From NCBI GenBank assembly GCA_022822495.1, contig JAJEBQ010000042.1, positions 1-64,000 of the forward strand: a stretch of DNA of 64,000 bases, read 5' to 3'. This document shows, piece by piece, positions 1 to 9,920 of the stretch. The position numbers were made by a program, and so were the translations under genes. The stretch comes from Paracoccaceae bacterium. GTDB taxonomy: Bacteria; Pseudomonadota; Alphaproteobacteria; Rhodobacterales; Rhodobacteraceae. Under the pieces are notes generated by a model. The model had not been told where the DNA came from. It searched no databases and saw nothing but the letters and a program-made list of their open reading frames with translations. Positions within the stretch are counted from its first letter, which is position 1. Every line of letters starts with the position of its first letter.

Positions 1-1
1 A

Positions 2-139
2 CCCCATATAGGTTCCTGTTTTGACCGGGACCGCACCACAATTATTCACTCGATAAACAAGATTGAAGAATTAATGAAGCGTGACAAGGATTTGGAGTAT
101 TCCATTGGAAAAATTAGACGTGACTTGTTACACGGCTAA
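2..139 (+). CDS. dnaA: DnaA C-terminal end (partial)
   Basis: This is the 3' end of the chromosomal replication initiator; the rest lies before the window. The reading frame starting at base 2 gives about 45 residues ending in TAA at 137-139. It contains the domain IV signature (FDRDRTTIIHSINKIEEL), which corresponds to the helix-turn-helix that contacts DnaA boxes (usual form GGRDHTTVxHAxxKI). The adjacent dnaN and recF support the call, since dnaA-dnaN-recF is a common bacterial order. Confidence is high although only the last tenth of the gene is visible. Confidence 0.9.
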   Translation, partial: PHIGSCFDRDRTTIIHSINKIEELMKRDKDLEYSIGKIRRDLLHG

Positions 140-151
140 AGCGCTTTATTA

Positions 152-1475
152 TTAAGGGCACCTCTTTTTTTAAGATCACCTGAGAGTCCCTGATTTTCAA
201 AAGCCACTTTTCTCAATTTTCTATCCCTGTGACATATAGTTTTTTGTAAAATTTTCATCAATCCGGTTATTTTGATGCTCCATGAACCTTTTTATGACAC
301 CAGAACACACACCTCTCCCTTCCTTTGGACAACCATGACATAATACGCCCTCTTGATGGTGTAACACAGATTGCTCAAGCCAATCCAAACCCGCGACCGG
401 TTAAGCCCCAGGACAGTTCATAGAACGAGCATTCCAGTCATTCCTTATCGCCCAAAAAACATGCGCAACACGACACCGTACCTTCGCATAGGAACGGTTC
501 AGAGCAATCTGATAAGAACTCAAGGGCCTCCCACGCCTAGCCTTGTACGTGATCCGGGGCTTGAATTCCTTCTTGCGCAAACCAGAAAGTCTTTCCTTCG
601 AACGATAGGCACTGTCGGCGAGACCTCATGCCCCTTGGGAGGATGAGCATCCAACAGAACCTCAAATACCTGACTGTTGTGGACAGGCGCCGGGGACACC
701 TCCCAATTGGTAATCACCTTCGTCGCCCGATCAACCGCGATATGATTTTTATAGCCGAAATGAGAAACACCATGCTTCTTGAACCAGCGTGCATTCTTAT
801 CCTTCTGATACAGCAGGTTCGGGCGGTCATTCCAGTCGGTGGGAACCTCGCCACTCTTAAGCGTCACATTCTCCTCCCGGCTGTTGCGTTGACGGGGAAC
901 CTGAACAACCGATGAATCCACCAACGTCCCCGTCGGCAAACGATACCCATGACCCGCCAACGGAGCCTTGAACACCCCAACAAACGCATCAAGACGACTC
1001 GACGTGCTCAACCTGTTGCGATACGTCCAAAGCGTTTTCTGGTCTAGTACTTGATCCTTGCTGTGAAGACCCGCAAATTGCTTGAAGGAGGTACGGTCAC
1101 GCAGCATGTATTGTAACTGCTCATCTTAGGCCGTTCATCACACCCAACAGTAGGGAACGGAGAATAATGAAAGAGTCTCAAGGACGGCGCATACGAGGAG
1201 GACCAAAGACCTCTTCAAGAAGTGGTCGGAACGATTCCCAGTCTACCATCTCCTTCATGCTTTGCAGATTGTTGAATTCCTTCAACGCCTAGTGTTGATG
1301 ATCTTCTTCCAGCAAGTGACGTTTTTCCATGTGAAATCTCCTGGTTTTACATTAAAAAGGGAATAATGTATTTAGTGTTGGCTTCTATTGAATCACAACA
1401 CAAACAAATAGGCCAGGAATTGAGGGGTGTTTTATAAAAAAATGTGGCCGAATTAATTAATAGAGGTGCCCTTAA
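152..1475 (-). mobile_element. IS5-family insertion sequence, inactive
   Basis: The element is bounded by perfect inverted repeats: TTAAGGGCACCTCT at 152-165 and its reverse complement at 1462-1475. TTAA at both tips may be the target duplication, leaving GGGCACCTCT as the true end. At about 1.3 kb it has normal IS5 size. It carries one transposase reading frame on the minus strand that is broken by stops and shifts. It sits between dnaA and dnaN. A second, 5'-truncated copy lies at about 25170-26070, and their non-coding 3' flanks align well (both contain CCCTGATTTTCAAAAG). Confidence 0.85.
371..1330 (-). pseudogene. IS5-family transposase, broken
   Basis: DDE transposase pseudogene. The probable original start is ATG at 1328-1330, preceded by GGAGATTTCAC. 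Early residues (MVDWESFRPLLEEVF) match the IS5 N-terminal region, but in-frame stops and a shift precede the longest surviving stretch (520-1107). That stretch includes the conserved GYKNHIAVDRATKVI segment. After about 640 the frame changes again, and the C-terminal segment (NRSYAKVRCRVAHVF, containing the family's R..VEH-like motif) continues toward 371. At least three disruptions make it non-functional. Confidence 0.85.
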
Positions 1476-1774
1476 TTATCGTACACTTCTCCTACTCGAC
1501 GCAAGGGGATGTTTCTGCAACCGTTTGTTCTCTATAAATAGGGCTTCATCGGCCAGGAATTACCTTTGAATTGAGGATTTCCGTTCGGGTTGAAACAACC
1601 CCACTATAATGGTATATGGTAAGACCAAAGTAATTTATTACAAAACGGCAAGAAATAGTTCTTGGATACTTTAACGAATTGGCAAATTCTTATTTTTGAC
1701 TTTGAGATGTTGAGTGTTTGATTCCCAACATTTATGTCGTCTTTGAAGTGTGTTTAATAATTGGAGAAAAAAAT

Positions 1775-2890
1775 ATGAAATTTAGTATGGGGGTTGAAGT
1801 ATTGGACCAGGTTGCCAATCAGGTTCAGTCGATTATCATTCAAAAAGTCGTATCTCCGATTGATTCTTTTGTGCTGATTGAAGTAGGTTCCTCGACAGTC
1901 CGATTTACCACAACAGATAGAACCTGTGAGTTACAGGTCACAGTTCCTGCACTTGCAGAACAGGAAGGTTCTATAACCGTTTCAGCCAGAACACTGGCTC
2001 AAATCGCCAGGGCACTTGAAAAAAGTGAAACCTGTATACTTGAGTTTGACCCTATAAAGTTGAAACTCACCGTTATATCCGGCTCATCCAATTACGAATT
2101 GCAGACTCTGGCGGCAGAAGATTTTCCTGTTTTGGCCAATGAAGAGTTTGAGGGATCTTTCACGATAGATGCCTCCAACCTTTTAAAGTTGCTTAACACC
2201 ACGAAATTTGCCATTTCCAGAGAAGAGCAACGGAAATACCTGAAAGGTGTTTTTCTTAATATTAACAAGAAAAAAGAACAAGAATGTCTTGACGCCGTAG
2301 CAACTGATGGCTTCAAAATGGCCATGACCTCTACCTCAAAACCAACTGCAATGGAGGATTTCAAGGGGGTGATCATTCCTGAGAAAGCCGTCAACACCCT
2401 AACCAGATATTTTGAACCAAAGGGGAATATAACCGTTCATTACACGGAACAAAAGATCCGTTTTGTGAGTAACGGCAAACAATTCACTTCACTTCTCATT
2501 AACGGGGACTTTCCGGATTATCATAGATTAATCCCACCCGAATCCAATCTTATCCTTTCCCTTGAGATTACGGAACTGTTGCAGGCATTGAAAAAAGTCA
2601 TGACTGTTTCATCAGATCCGAACGAAGTTGTTGTCATAACTCTTACCAATGAAACACTCAAGTTAAAGGTAACCTCAATGGGCAGGGGTATAGCAGAGAC
2701 AGAAATGCCTGTATCCTACCCGGGTGATACCCTAGTCATGAAATTCGTGGCCAACCATTTGACAGGACCTTTAGAAGTTTTGGGTGATGGTATCGCTGTA
2801 TTTACCATCAGAGATGGGACCAGTGCCATCAAATTACGGAAGCAAGGTGATGAGGATGCTCTGTTTGTCATCATGCCTCAGACCGTTTAA
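1775..2890 (+). CDS. dnaN: DNA polymerase III beta sliding clamp
   Basis: Encodes the ring-shaped processivity clamp that encircles DNA and tethers the replicative polymerase. The 371-residue product fits the family's usual length of about 366-375 and spans three clamp domains; it ends with the conserved hydrophobic tail (ALFVIMPQTV, compare YVVMPMR.. in E. coli). The start is placed at ATG 1775 (MKFSMGVEVLDQ), preceded by GGAG at 1763-1766, rather than at the upstream ATG at 1718, which would add an unconserved leader. It lies upstream of recF and downstream of dnaA, from which the IS5 element separates it, so it must have its own promoter or use one supplied by the element. Confidence 0.97.
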   Translation: MKFSMGVEVLDQVANQVQSIIIQKVVSPIDSFVLIEVGSSTVRFTTTDRTCELQVTVPALAEQEGSITVSARTLAQIARALEKSETCILEFDPIKLKLTVISGSSNYELQTLAAEDFPVLANEEFEGSFTIDASNLLKLLNTTKFAISREEQRKYLKGVFLNINKKKEQECLDAVATDGFKMAMTSTSKPTAMEDFKGVIIPEKAVNTLTRYFEPKGNITVHYTEQKIRFVSNGKQFTSLLINGDFPDYHRLIPPESNLILSLEITELLQALKKVMTVSSDPNEVVVITLTNETLKLKVTSMGRGIAETEMPVSYPGDTLVMKFVANHLTGPLEVLGDGIAVFTIRDGTSAIKLRKQGDEDALFVIMPQTV

Positions 2891-2958
2891 ATACTGATCA
2901 TTGCTTGCCACACCTTGAATTGTTTTGTTAGTACCTTTGCCAAAAAACATATCCCGAT

Positions 2959-4059
2959 TTGCTCTCCTTTAAAATATCCAAGTTAGGCTTAAGGAATTTT
3001 CGTTGTTTCGGAAGTCTTGATATTGCTGACTTCAAACAAATCGTCGTTCTGGCTGGGAAAAATGGATCCGGCAAAACATCCATACTTGAGGCGCTGTCTC
3101 TGTTCTCACCTGGTAAGGGGTTGCGAAACGCCCAAACTGCTCAACTTAGGTCACATGACAAACCTTTCCCTTGGAAAGTGACCATAGAGATTACTACCAA
3201 TCCTACCGAAATATTATGGCTCGCAACACATTTGGTAGAAGATAAAACCAGAAAGGTGCTGATTAATGACAAACCTGTCCGTCAGATTGAGCTCAACAAA
3301 CTTCTAAAGATCATTTGGGTTACCCCCTTGATGGACCGGTTATGGGTTGAGGGGCCTGAGGGACGCAGGCGATTTCTTGATCGGTTGACCATGGGATTTT
3401 TTCCTGATCACCCACTACTGATAAACAAATACGCCAAAGCTTTACGGGAACGGAATTTGTTGCTTAGGGAAAGAAATGTTGATAACTCTTGGTTTAATGC
3501 CATTGAATCCCAAATGGCGGCCCTAGGTAGCCAAATCACTAAAAATCGGTTGGAAACACTAATTCATCTCAACCATTTTCAATCGTTGAACTCCCCGCTT
3601 TTCCCAGCAGCAATTCTTGGTTTAAGTCAAACAGAACCAAAAAACCATGAATTTGACATGTCCGATAAAGATGCCTTGCAAGAGCGGTGGTCTACAAACA
3701 GAAGCAGGGATTTGGTTGTTGGCAAGACCCTTGAAGGTCCACATAGAGCGGATTTGAAAGTGAATCATGGCATCACCGGCCGTGCTGCCCAATCCTGTTC
3801 TACGGGTGAACAAAAGCTTATCCTGCTATCCATTGTCATCGGTAACGCCCGAGCCTTGGCCAAAACTTTTGGCCAACCTCCCATAGTACTCTTTGATGAA
3901 GTTGTCGCTCACCTTGATCCCAAGCACAGATCGGTACTTATCACCGAAATTATCAATCTCAATTCACAGGTCTTTATGACGGGTACCGAGGCAAATTTGT
4001 TTCCTGGTCTTGGATCAGAGGCTCAGTTCCTTAACACTTCGGATTTCGAAACAAACTAA
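2959..4059 (+). CDS. recF: DNA replication and repair protein RecF
   Basis: SMC-like ATPase that loads RecA at single-strand gaps with RecO and RecR. Walker A is GKNGSGKT at residues 33-40, the ABC signature region is CSTGEQKL, and Walker B is IVLFDEV near the C-terminus. At 366 residues it has normal length. The only possible start after the upstream in-frame stop (TAG at 2929) is TTG at 2959, giving MLSFKISKLGLRNFRCF, a good RecF N-terminus. It follows dnaN by 68 bases and is probably co-transcribed. It converges on pheT with a 16-base gap. Confidence 0.95.
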   Translation: MLSFKISKLGLRNFRCFGSLDIADFKQIVVLAGKNGSGKTSILEALSLFSPGKGLRNAQTAQLRSHDKPFPWKVTIEITTNPTEILWLATHLVEDKTRKVLINDKPVRQIELNKLLKIIWVTPLMDRLWVEGPEGRRRFLDRLTMGFFPDHPLLINKYAKALRERNLLLRERNVDNSWFNAIESQMAALGSQITKNRLETLIHLNHFQSLNSPLFPAAILGLSQTEPKNHEFDMSDKDALQERWSTNRSRDLVVGKTLEGPHRADLKVNHGITGRAAQSCSTGEQKLILLSIVIGNARALAKTFGQPPIVLFDEVVAHLDPKHRSVLITEIINLNSQVFMTGTEANLFPGLGSEAQFLNTSDFETN

Positions 4060-4075
4060 TCTCCTTACTAAGGCT

Positions 4076-6514
4076 TTAAAGCTGACGCAAGATTCCTTTG
4101 GTTACTTTCGTAACTCGTCGTTCAATATCATTGGTTACCTGCTTGATGAAGTCATCCTGACCCTTTGTGTCTTCCGGGTAAAACTTAACTCGAAAAGCCA
4201 GGGATTTCTTGCCATCGGAAAACTGTTCTTCAGCTTGTGGCCCAACAAATTCATCAAAGATATCGACCGCATTTATATATTGGCGAAAGGGTGATCCATT
4301 GATAGCACTTATTATGATCTGGGCTTCCAACTTATTGTCGACAATAAAGGAGAAGTCCCTCTCGATCGGTTGAAAATCATTGAATTTTATGGCTTCGCGA
4401 GTGATTTTAGCTTTACGTGGAAAGGGCACTTTCTCAAGGAGTAGTGAAAAACAAACTACTTTACCATTGATTTTTAGATTTCGTTTTACCCGCGGATGGA
4501 TTTCGCCATACCACCCCAATGGGTCGCCTGGTCGTAGAAAAACTCCGCCGGTGCGAACGGGATGGTAACCATTTTGCTGGTGCCTTACCAACCTGAACCT
4601 GGTCCCCTTACCAATGGCATTGAGTAACTGCTCCATATCCGCCTTGGCATCATAGATATCCACATCTCTCGCCAGTTGATGTGGTGAAAGGCTGCTTATT
4701 GATCCGACTATCAAGCCACACACCTGAATATATTGTTCCTCAGGCTGAGGTCCGTAAAAGATAGGTCCGATTTCGAAGAGTGCGAGGTCATTGTTCCCCC
4801 GTGCCTGGTTTTTCACGACAGCCTTCAACAAACCTGGTAGTAGATCCGGCCGCATCACATCCATTTCCGAAGAAATAGGATTCTCAAGGGCAACGAGTGG
4901 GGTATCTCCCTGGAAATACTGAGCGGTCTCATGATCAACAAAGGAATAGGTTACACATTCGTTATAACCCAACCCTCCAAGTGTTCGTCGTACGATCTGT
5001 TCTCTTTTTTGGAAGGGGGTAAGTGTCAAACCAGTTACCCCTGCCGGAGGTAAAGGTAACGGAGACCCTTGTAATTTGGTAAGGGATGCCATGCGTCCAA
5101 TTTCCTCAACAAGATCAATTGAACCTCCTATGTCCGGGCGCCATGAGGGCACCTGGACCTTGATATAATCTCCCTCAATTTGTGGTTCGAAACCCAACTT
5201 TGCCAGAAACCACAGTTGGTTGTCAACATCCACTTGCATACCCAACACTTCTTCAACTCGATTGGTATGAAGTTCAAGGCGTTTACTCGTATCCGGGAAT
5301 TCACCATCATAAACGATTTCCGATGGTGTGCCTCCGCATAGATCAATAATCATCCTTGTTGCGAGATCCAATCCCTTCTGGGTGAACATCGGATCAACAC
5401 CTCTTTCGAACCGGTATCGGGCATCAGATACTATTTTCAGTTTGCGGCCGGATTCGGCAGTAAGAATGGGGTCCCACAAGGCACTCTCGACAAAAACATT
5501 AACCGTTTCTTCAGTACATCCTGTTGCCTCTCCCCCCATGATGCCTGCGATACTTTCTGGTCCATTCGCATCAGAAATAATCATCATACCCTTTTGGAAG
5601 GTATGGGTTTCACCATCCAGTGCCATAATCGTTTCCCCGCCATTGGCGAAGTGCACGCTTAAATCCCCTTTGACCTTGTCTGCATCAAAAACATGAAGGG
5701 GGCGGTTGTGCTCATAGGTAATATAATTGGTTATATCAACCAGAGTTGAGATGGGTCGCAAGCCAATATCCTGTAGTCTTTTTTGTAACCAATGGGGTGA
5801 AGGGCCATTTTTGACCCCTTTGATCACACGCCCCATGAACAATGGACATTCTTTTGCTTTGGCTGTTTCATCGATTTTTATCCCGATTGAGGACGTAAAC
5901 TCACCCTTGATGGTGGGGAAATCCACATCTTTGAGCTTACCCAAACCTCTTGCTGCCAAATCACGTGCTATCCCCCTGATTCCAAGGGCATCTGGACGAT
6001 TGGGTGTTACTGCTATTTCAACAACGGGATCATTCAGGTCATAAACATCCGCAAATTTTGTTCCAAGCGGAGTATCTTGTGGCAAATCAATTATGCCGTC
6101 ATGTTCATCGGAAAGTTGCATTTCTCGTTCCGAACAAAGCATTCCACAACTCTCCACTCCCCGAATTTTTCCTTTTTTTAAGACCAGACCGGTTCCGGGA
6201 ATGATCGATCCCAAGGGGGCAAATATTCCAACCAGACCGGTTCTCGCATTGGGAGCACCACAAACGACCTCTACCAGTTCCGTTTTGCCGGCAGGTCCTT
6301 CAGTCCAAACCTCAACTGTACAAACCTTTAGTCGATCTGCGTTCGGATGCTGTCTAGCTTCCTTGACTTTGCAAACAGTAAAGTTTTGAAATTTCTCTCC
6401 AGGATTTTCAACTTCCTCAACCTCAAGACCAAGGTCTGTCAGTGCTTCGCTGATTTCGTTTATTGTACACTCTGATTCCAAGTGATCCTTAAGCCATCCA
6501 AGTGTGAATTTCAT
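4076..6514 (-). CDS. pheT: Phenylalanine-tRNA ligase beta subunit
   Basis: Beta subunit of the heterotetrameric synthetase that charges tRNA-Phe. The 812-residue protein shows the full domain order: N-terminal tRNA-binding OB fold (HPNADRLKVCTV, around residues 55-66), B3/B4 editing region, B5 domain around 400-475, core catalytic-like domain, and a C-terminal ferredoxin-fold anticodon-binding domain (ending VTKGILRQL). Only the alpha subunit carries the aminoacylation site, so function depends on pheS, which is not within this window. In most bacteria pheS lies directly upstream; here the upstream gene is the divergent pyk. Confidence 0.97.
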   Translation of the reverse strand: MKFTLGWLKDHLESECTINEISEALTDLGLEVEEVENPGEKFQNFTVCKVKEARQHPNADRLKVCTVEVWTEGPAGKTELVEVVCGAPNARTGLVGIFAPLGSIIPGTGLVLKKGKIRGVESCGMLCSEREMQLSDEHDGIIDLPQDTPLGTKFADVYDLNDPVVEIAVTPNRPDALGIRGIARDLAARGLGKLKDVDFPTIKGEFTSSIGIKIDETAKAKECPLFMGRVIKGVKNGPSPHWLQKRLQDIGLRPISTLVDITNYITYEHNRPLHVFDADKVKGDLSVHFANGGETIMALDGETHTFQKGMMIISDANGPESIAGIMGGEATGCTEETVNVFVESALWDPILTAESGRKLKIVSDARYRFERGVDPMFTQKGLDLATRMIIDLCGGTPSEIVYDGEFPDTSKRLELHTNRVEEVLGMQVDVDNQLWFLAKLGFEPQIEGDYIKVQVPSWRPDIGGSIDLVEEIGRMASLTKLQGSPLPLPPAGVTGLTLTPFQKREQIVRRTLGGLGYNECVTYSFVDHETAQYFQGDTPLVALENPISSEMDVMRPDLLPGLLKAVVKNQARGNNDLALFEIGPIFYGPQPEEQYIQVCGLIVGSISSLSPHQLARDVDIYDAKADMEQLLNAIGKGTRFRLVRHQQNGYHPVRTGGVFLRPGDPLGWYGEIHPRVKRNLKINGKVVCFSLLLEKVPFPRKAKITREAIKFNDFQPIERDFSFIVDNKLEAQIIISAINGSPFRQYINAVDIFDEFVGPQAEEQFSDGKKSLAFRVKFYPEDTKGQDDFIKQVTNDIERRVTKVTKGILRQL

Positions 6515-6785
6515 TAACCCAAATCCTTCTACATAATTTGCAGACCATTCCAGGCAGCAACACCTGGCAAAAATCTAGTTGAAAGTTCAGGATAAATAGT
6601 GTCCTTTGTGAAAAAATTAAGACAATTACATGAATAGTCTTGATTATAACCCGATCATTGCAAAGTTTACTTGGGCAGGAGTTTTGCCATTTTTCCCTGG
6701 TTGCAATCAACAGATATAACTTTAGAATGCCTGCCATCCATATAACGCCAGGATCGATGGTTATACCAGATAATAGGAAGATACC

Positions 6786-8207
6786 TTGAAACGATCACGA
6801 AATCTTAAAATAGTTGCCACCTTGGGTCCGGCCTCAAATAATTATGACATCATCAAGGCGATGTTCACCGCCGGCGCGGATGTGTTCCGCCTGAACATGA
6901 GCCATGGAGACCACAAAGCCATCAAGGAACTGCATGGCATTATACGCGAAATTGAAAATGAATTTAAGCGTCCCATCGGCGTCCTTGCCGATTTACAAGG
7001 CCCCAAGCTGAGAATAGGTACCTTCAAGGGAGGCAGTGAAATGCTTGAAGAAAAAGAGCATTTTCGCCTGGACCTTGATCCCAAAGAAGGTGATAAACAT
7101 AGGGTTTGCCTACCACATCCAGAGATTTTCAAGGCCATAAAGCCCAATTCCACCTTGCTGGTGAACGATGGTAAAATCAGGTTGAACGTGCTTGAGTGTG
7201 GTGAAGATTATGCCAATGTTGAAGTCATTGAAGGCGGGGAGATTTCTGACAACAAGGGGGTCAATGTACCTGATGTTATTATACCCTTGGCAGCCTTATC
7301 AAAAAAGGATCGCAAGGATTTACAATTTGCCTGTGAACTCGGTATCGACTGGCTGGCCCTGTCTTTTGTTCAAAGCAGCAAGGATGTCAAGGAAGCGAGA
7401 TCACTTGTACGGGGTCGGGCAGCCATTATGACCAAGATTGAGAAACCGGCTGCAGTTGAAAATTTTGACGCCATCCTGGAAGCTTCAGATGGCATTATGA
7501 TTGCACGGGGTGATCTTGGCGTTGAATTACCCATTCATACCGTTCCACCAATACAAAAGCGTCTTACAAGGAAGTGTCGTAGTGCGGCAAAGCCGGTGAT
7601 TGTTGCGACCCAAATGCTTGAAAGTATGATCGCCAGTTCTACTCCTACACGTGCTGAAGTTTCCGATGTTGCCACAGCCATCTATGAAGGAGCAGATGCG
7701 GTTATGCTGTCGGCAGAATCTGCGGTGGGAAATTTCCCGGTAGAATCAATTCAGACCATGAACAACGTCGCTATTTCGGTCGAAAAAGATCCAACTTACA
7801 GAGAGGTCCTTGAGGCATCACGTACTGGAATAAGAAAAACCGTTCCGGATGCCATTACTCTGGCTGCCCGCCAAATCGCGGAAACGGCCGATGTTAAAGC
7901 GATTTGTTGTTTTACTCATTCCGGGACCACCGCGAGATTGGTTGCCCGTGAGAAACCAAGAGTTCCCATTATTGTTATGACACCATTCGAGAAATATGCC
8001 CGAAGATTATGTTTGCTATGGGGTGGTCATTGTGAAATCACAGAAAAGACCCATGGATTTGATGGTGCTGTTGAAATAGCTACTTCTGTGGCCAGGTTTG
8101 CTGATTTTGGCCAAGGTGAAGATCAGATCATTATTACAGCTGGCGTTCCATTCAATGTTTCCGGTACAACCAACATTGTTCAGGTCGCTAAAATCGGTTT
8201 AAGTTGA
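6786..8207 (+). CDS. pyk: Pyruvate kinase
   Basis: Catalyses phosphoenolpyruvate + ADP to pyruvate + ATP, the last step of glycolysis. The 473 residues carry the N-terminal KIVATLGPAS motif, the substrate/metal-binding active-site loop (MTKIEKPAAVENFDAIL followed by GIMIARGDLGVE), and a C-terminal allosteric-type domain. The start is TTG at 6786, preceded by AGGAAG at 6775-6780; the resulting N-terminus (MKRSRNLKIVATLGP) matches alphaproteobacterial enzymes. It is divergent from pheT across 271 bases and convergent with galU. Confidence 0.97.
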   Translation: MKRSRNLKIVATLGPASNNYDIIKAMFTAGADVFRLNMSHGDHKAIKELHGIIREIENEFKRPIGVLADLQGPKLRIGTFKGGSEMLEEKEHFRLDLDPKEGDKHRVCLPHPEIFKAIKPNSTLLVNDGKIRLNVLECGEDYANVEVIEGGEISDNKGVNVPDVIIPLAALSKKDRKDLQFACELGIDWLALSFVQSSKDVKEARSLVRGRAAIMTKIEKPAAVENFDAILEASDGIMIARGDLGVELPIHTVPPIQKRLTRKCRSAAKPVIVATQMLESMIASSTPTRAEVSDVATAIYEGADAVMLSAESAVGNFPVESIQTMNNVAISVEKDPTYREVLEASRTGIRKTVPDAITLAARQIAETADVKAICCFTHSGTTARLVAREKPRVPIIVMTPFEKYARRLCLLWGGHCEITEKTHGFDGAVEIATSVARFADFGQGEDQIIITAGVPFNVSGTTNIVQVAKIGLS

Positions 8208-8307
8208 AAATAAAACGAGTTTGCTCCGAAGAAATGATACTTTGATTGAAAACTGCTTTATCCGGTTGGATAAGCGTTTCAAAAGGGGCTTTGCCAGGAA
8301 ATTTATT

Positions 8308-9180
8308 TCATTCCAGTGATTTTAGGAAGTCCTGCAATTCATCCCTGAGTTCTGGGCGTTGGAGTGCAAGTGCAATACCTGCCTGTAAAAATCCCATCTT
8401 GTTGCCACAATCAAAGCGTTGTCCCTCAAAGATATATCCATAAACACCAGGGGAGTTGGTCGTACCCTTGGCGATAGCTTCAGTAATCTGAATTTCTCCA
8501 TTGGCATCCGGTGGAGTCTTTGCCAGATCTTCAAAAATTCTCGGGGTAAGAATGTAACGTCCAATGATGGCAAGATTGGAAGGTGCCTTCTCTTGCTTCG
8601 GTTTTTCAACCAAACCCTTCAAACGTAAGATTTTGTCACCCGAAGACTCCGGTTCGACAATGCCGTAATTGGAAACATTTTCCCATGGAACTCTGGAGAG
8701 ACCCACCATAGTTCCACCATGGCTTTCATAAGCATTAATCATTTGGCTAAGAACAGGCTCTTTCGAAATGATAACATCGTCAGTCAATATGACCACAAAC
8801 GGTTCATCACCGATAAGTTGTCTTGCACACCAAACAGCGTGGCCTAGCCCATGTGGATAATGTTGTCGAATATAGGCAATGGTGCCACTGTCGAAGGTCG
8901 TATCCCTAACGATCTGTAGAAGTTCCTTCTTTCCCTTTTTGTGCAAGTGGTTTTCCAGGATGGGTGAGCGGTCGAAATAATCTTCCAAGGCACCTTTCCC
9001 CCTTGAGGTTACGAAAATAAACTCCTCTATACCTGCCGCTCTCGCTTCATCCAATGAATACTGAATCAAGGGTCGGTCCACAAGTGTCATGATTTCCTTG
9101 GGGATAGACTTGGTAGCAGGCAAAAACCTTGTCCCCAAGCCGGCAACAGGGAAAATGGCCTTTTTGATTTTTGACATCAT
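8308..9180 (-). CDS. galU: UTP-glucose-1-phosphate uridylyltransferase
   Basis: Makes UDP-glucose from UTP and glucose-1-phosphate for envelope and exopolysaccharide synthesis. The 290-residue product starts with the nucleotidyltransferase signature PVAGLGTRFLPATKSIPKEI, and later contains the sugar-binding VEKP segment (GLVEKPKQEKAPSNLAIIG), with normal length. Two adjacent ATG codons are possible starts (9180 and 9177). It stands alone, convergent with pyk and divergent from the P-loop gene at 9264. Confidence 0.96.
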   Translation of the reverse strand: MMSKIKKAIFPVAGLGTRFLPATKSIPKEIMTLVDRPLIQYSLDEARAAGIEEFIFVTSRGKGALEDYFDRSPILENHLHKKGKKELLQIVRDTTFDSGTIAYIRQHYPHGLGHAVWCARQLIGDEPFVVILTDDVIISKEPVLSQMINAYESHGGTMVGLSRVPWENVSNYGIVEPESSGDKILRLKGLVEKPKQEKAPSNLAIIGRYILTPRIFEDLAKTPPDANGEIQITEAIAKGTTNSPGVYGYIFEGQRFDCGNKMGFLQAGIALALQRPELRDELQDFLKSLE

Positions 9181-9263
9181 GCCAGAGACTCACTAACCTA
9201 AAACGCGTGACAAATTGCCGTTAGCCCGAAATTTCACCTAAATACACATTTATCATTACTTCA

Positions 9264-9842
9264 ATGCCCACATCTATCCCTCTACTATTTTTAATTTCAG
9301 GGCTACCAAGAACCGGGAAAAACAGAGCTGGAATATCCTTGTCAATGCATTTTTATGGTGATCATTTTGCACTGTCTGATATCCTTAAAATTGAAACGCA
9401 CAAACATTATGGTTTGGCCAAAGATTTGCCGATTTTTCATTTTGAAGACACCAAGGATGATACCAACGTTTGTTTTGGCGGATTGACCCCCAGAGAAGCA
9501 TATATAAATTTTAGTGAACAGATTATCAAACCTAAATTTGGGAAATCATATCTGGGCAGGAAAGTGTTACCGCGAGTAATTCGGAACAAGGAAAATCATA
9601 CCCCATCAATAATATCCGGTGTGGGCTTTCTTGAGGAAGTCATGCCACTAATCAAATGCGTTGGAACATCGTCAACCCTTCACCTTGAAATCATCAAGGA
9701 GGACAATCCATCCGATACCTTGCAGGATAGTCGTCACAAACTTGATTTGAGGGTTTGGGGGGTTTCAGAATTGGCCATCGGTCCTTCGGACGAGTCTGAT
9801 TTCCTGGCCAAGGTAGAGCATCACATCGCCCAAAACTTCTAG
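9264..9842 (+). CDS. P-loop protein, possible nucleotide kinase
   Basis: 192 residues beginning with a beta strand and a Walker A-like loop, SGLPRTGKN. The residue after the lysine is Asn rather than the usual Ser/Thr, which would weaken Mg-ATP coordination. The middle segment (GLTPREAYINFSEQIIKPKFG) resembles phage-type deoxynucleoside monophosphate kinases, where a similar TPR-A motif occurs; this resemblance is from memory and not tested. The gene stands at the border of the accessory region. A TATATACAAAAGTGCC motif begins 12 bases after its stop. The function is uncertain. Confidence 0.6.
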   Translation: MPTSIPLLFLISGLPRTGKNRAGISLSMHFYGDHFALSDILKIETHKHYGLAKDLPIFHFEDTKDDTNVCFGGLTPREAYINFSEQIIKPKFGKSYLGRKVLPRVIRNKENHTPSIISGVGFLEEVMPLIKCVGTSSTLHLEIIKEDNPSDTLQDSRHKLDLRVWGVSELAIGPSDESDFLAKVEHHIAQNF

Positions 9843-9853
9843 GGGTTATATTT

Positions 9854-9876
9854 GGGACTTATATACAAAAGTGCCA
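9854..9876 (+). repeat. Recurring end motif (solo copy)
   Basis: GGGACTTATATACAAAAGTGCCA. The same motif (consensus about GGGnATTATATACAAAAGTGCC) occurs at 15512, in inverted form at 15714-15736, and in shortened form at 55160. This copy marks the left side of the restriction-modification island at 9.9-12.1 kb, with the inverted copy at 15736 on the far side of the pentapeptide gene. Confidence 0.5.
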
Positions 9877-9920
9877 AACCTTATATCTAAATCATGAAAT
9901 TGGCTTAAACCCCAACACCA

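Noticed and set aside
1605-1610. TATAAT as the -10 of a dnaN promoter
   Set aside because: No acceptable -35 hexamer lies 16-18 bases upstream, and there is no TG extension.
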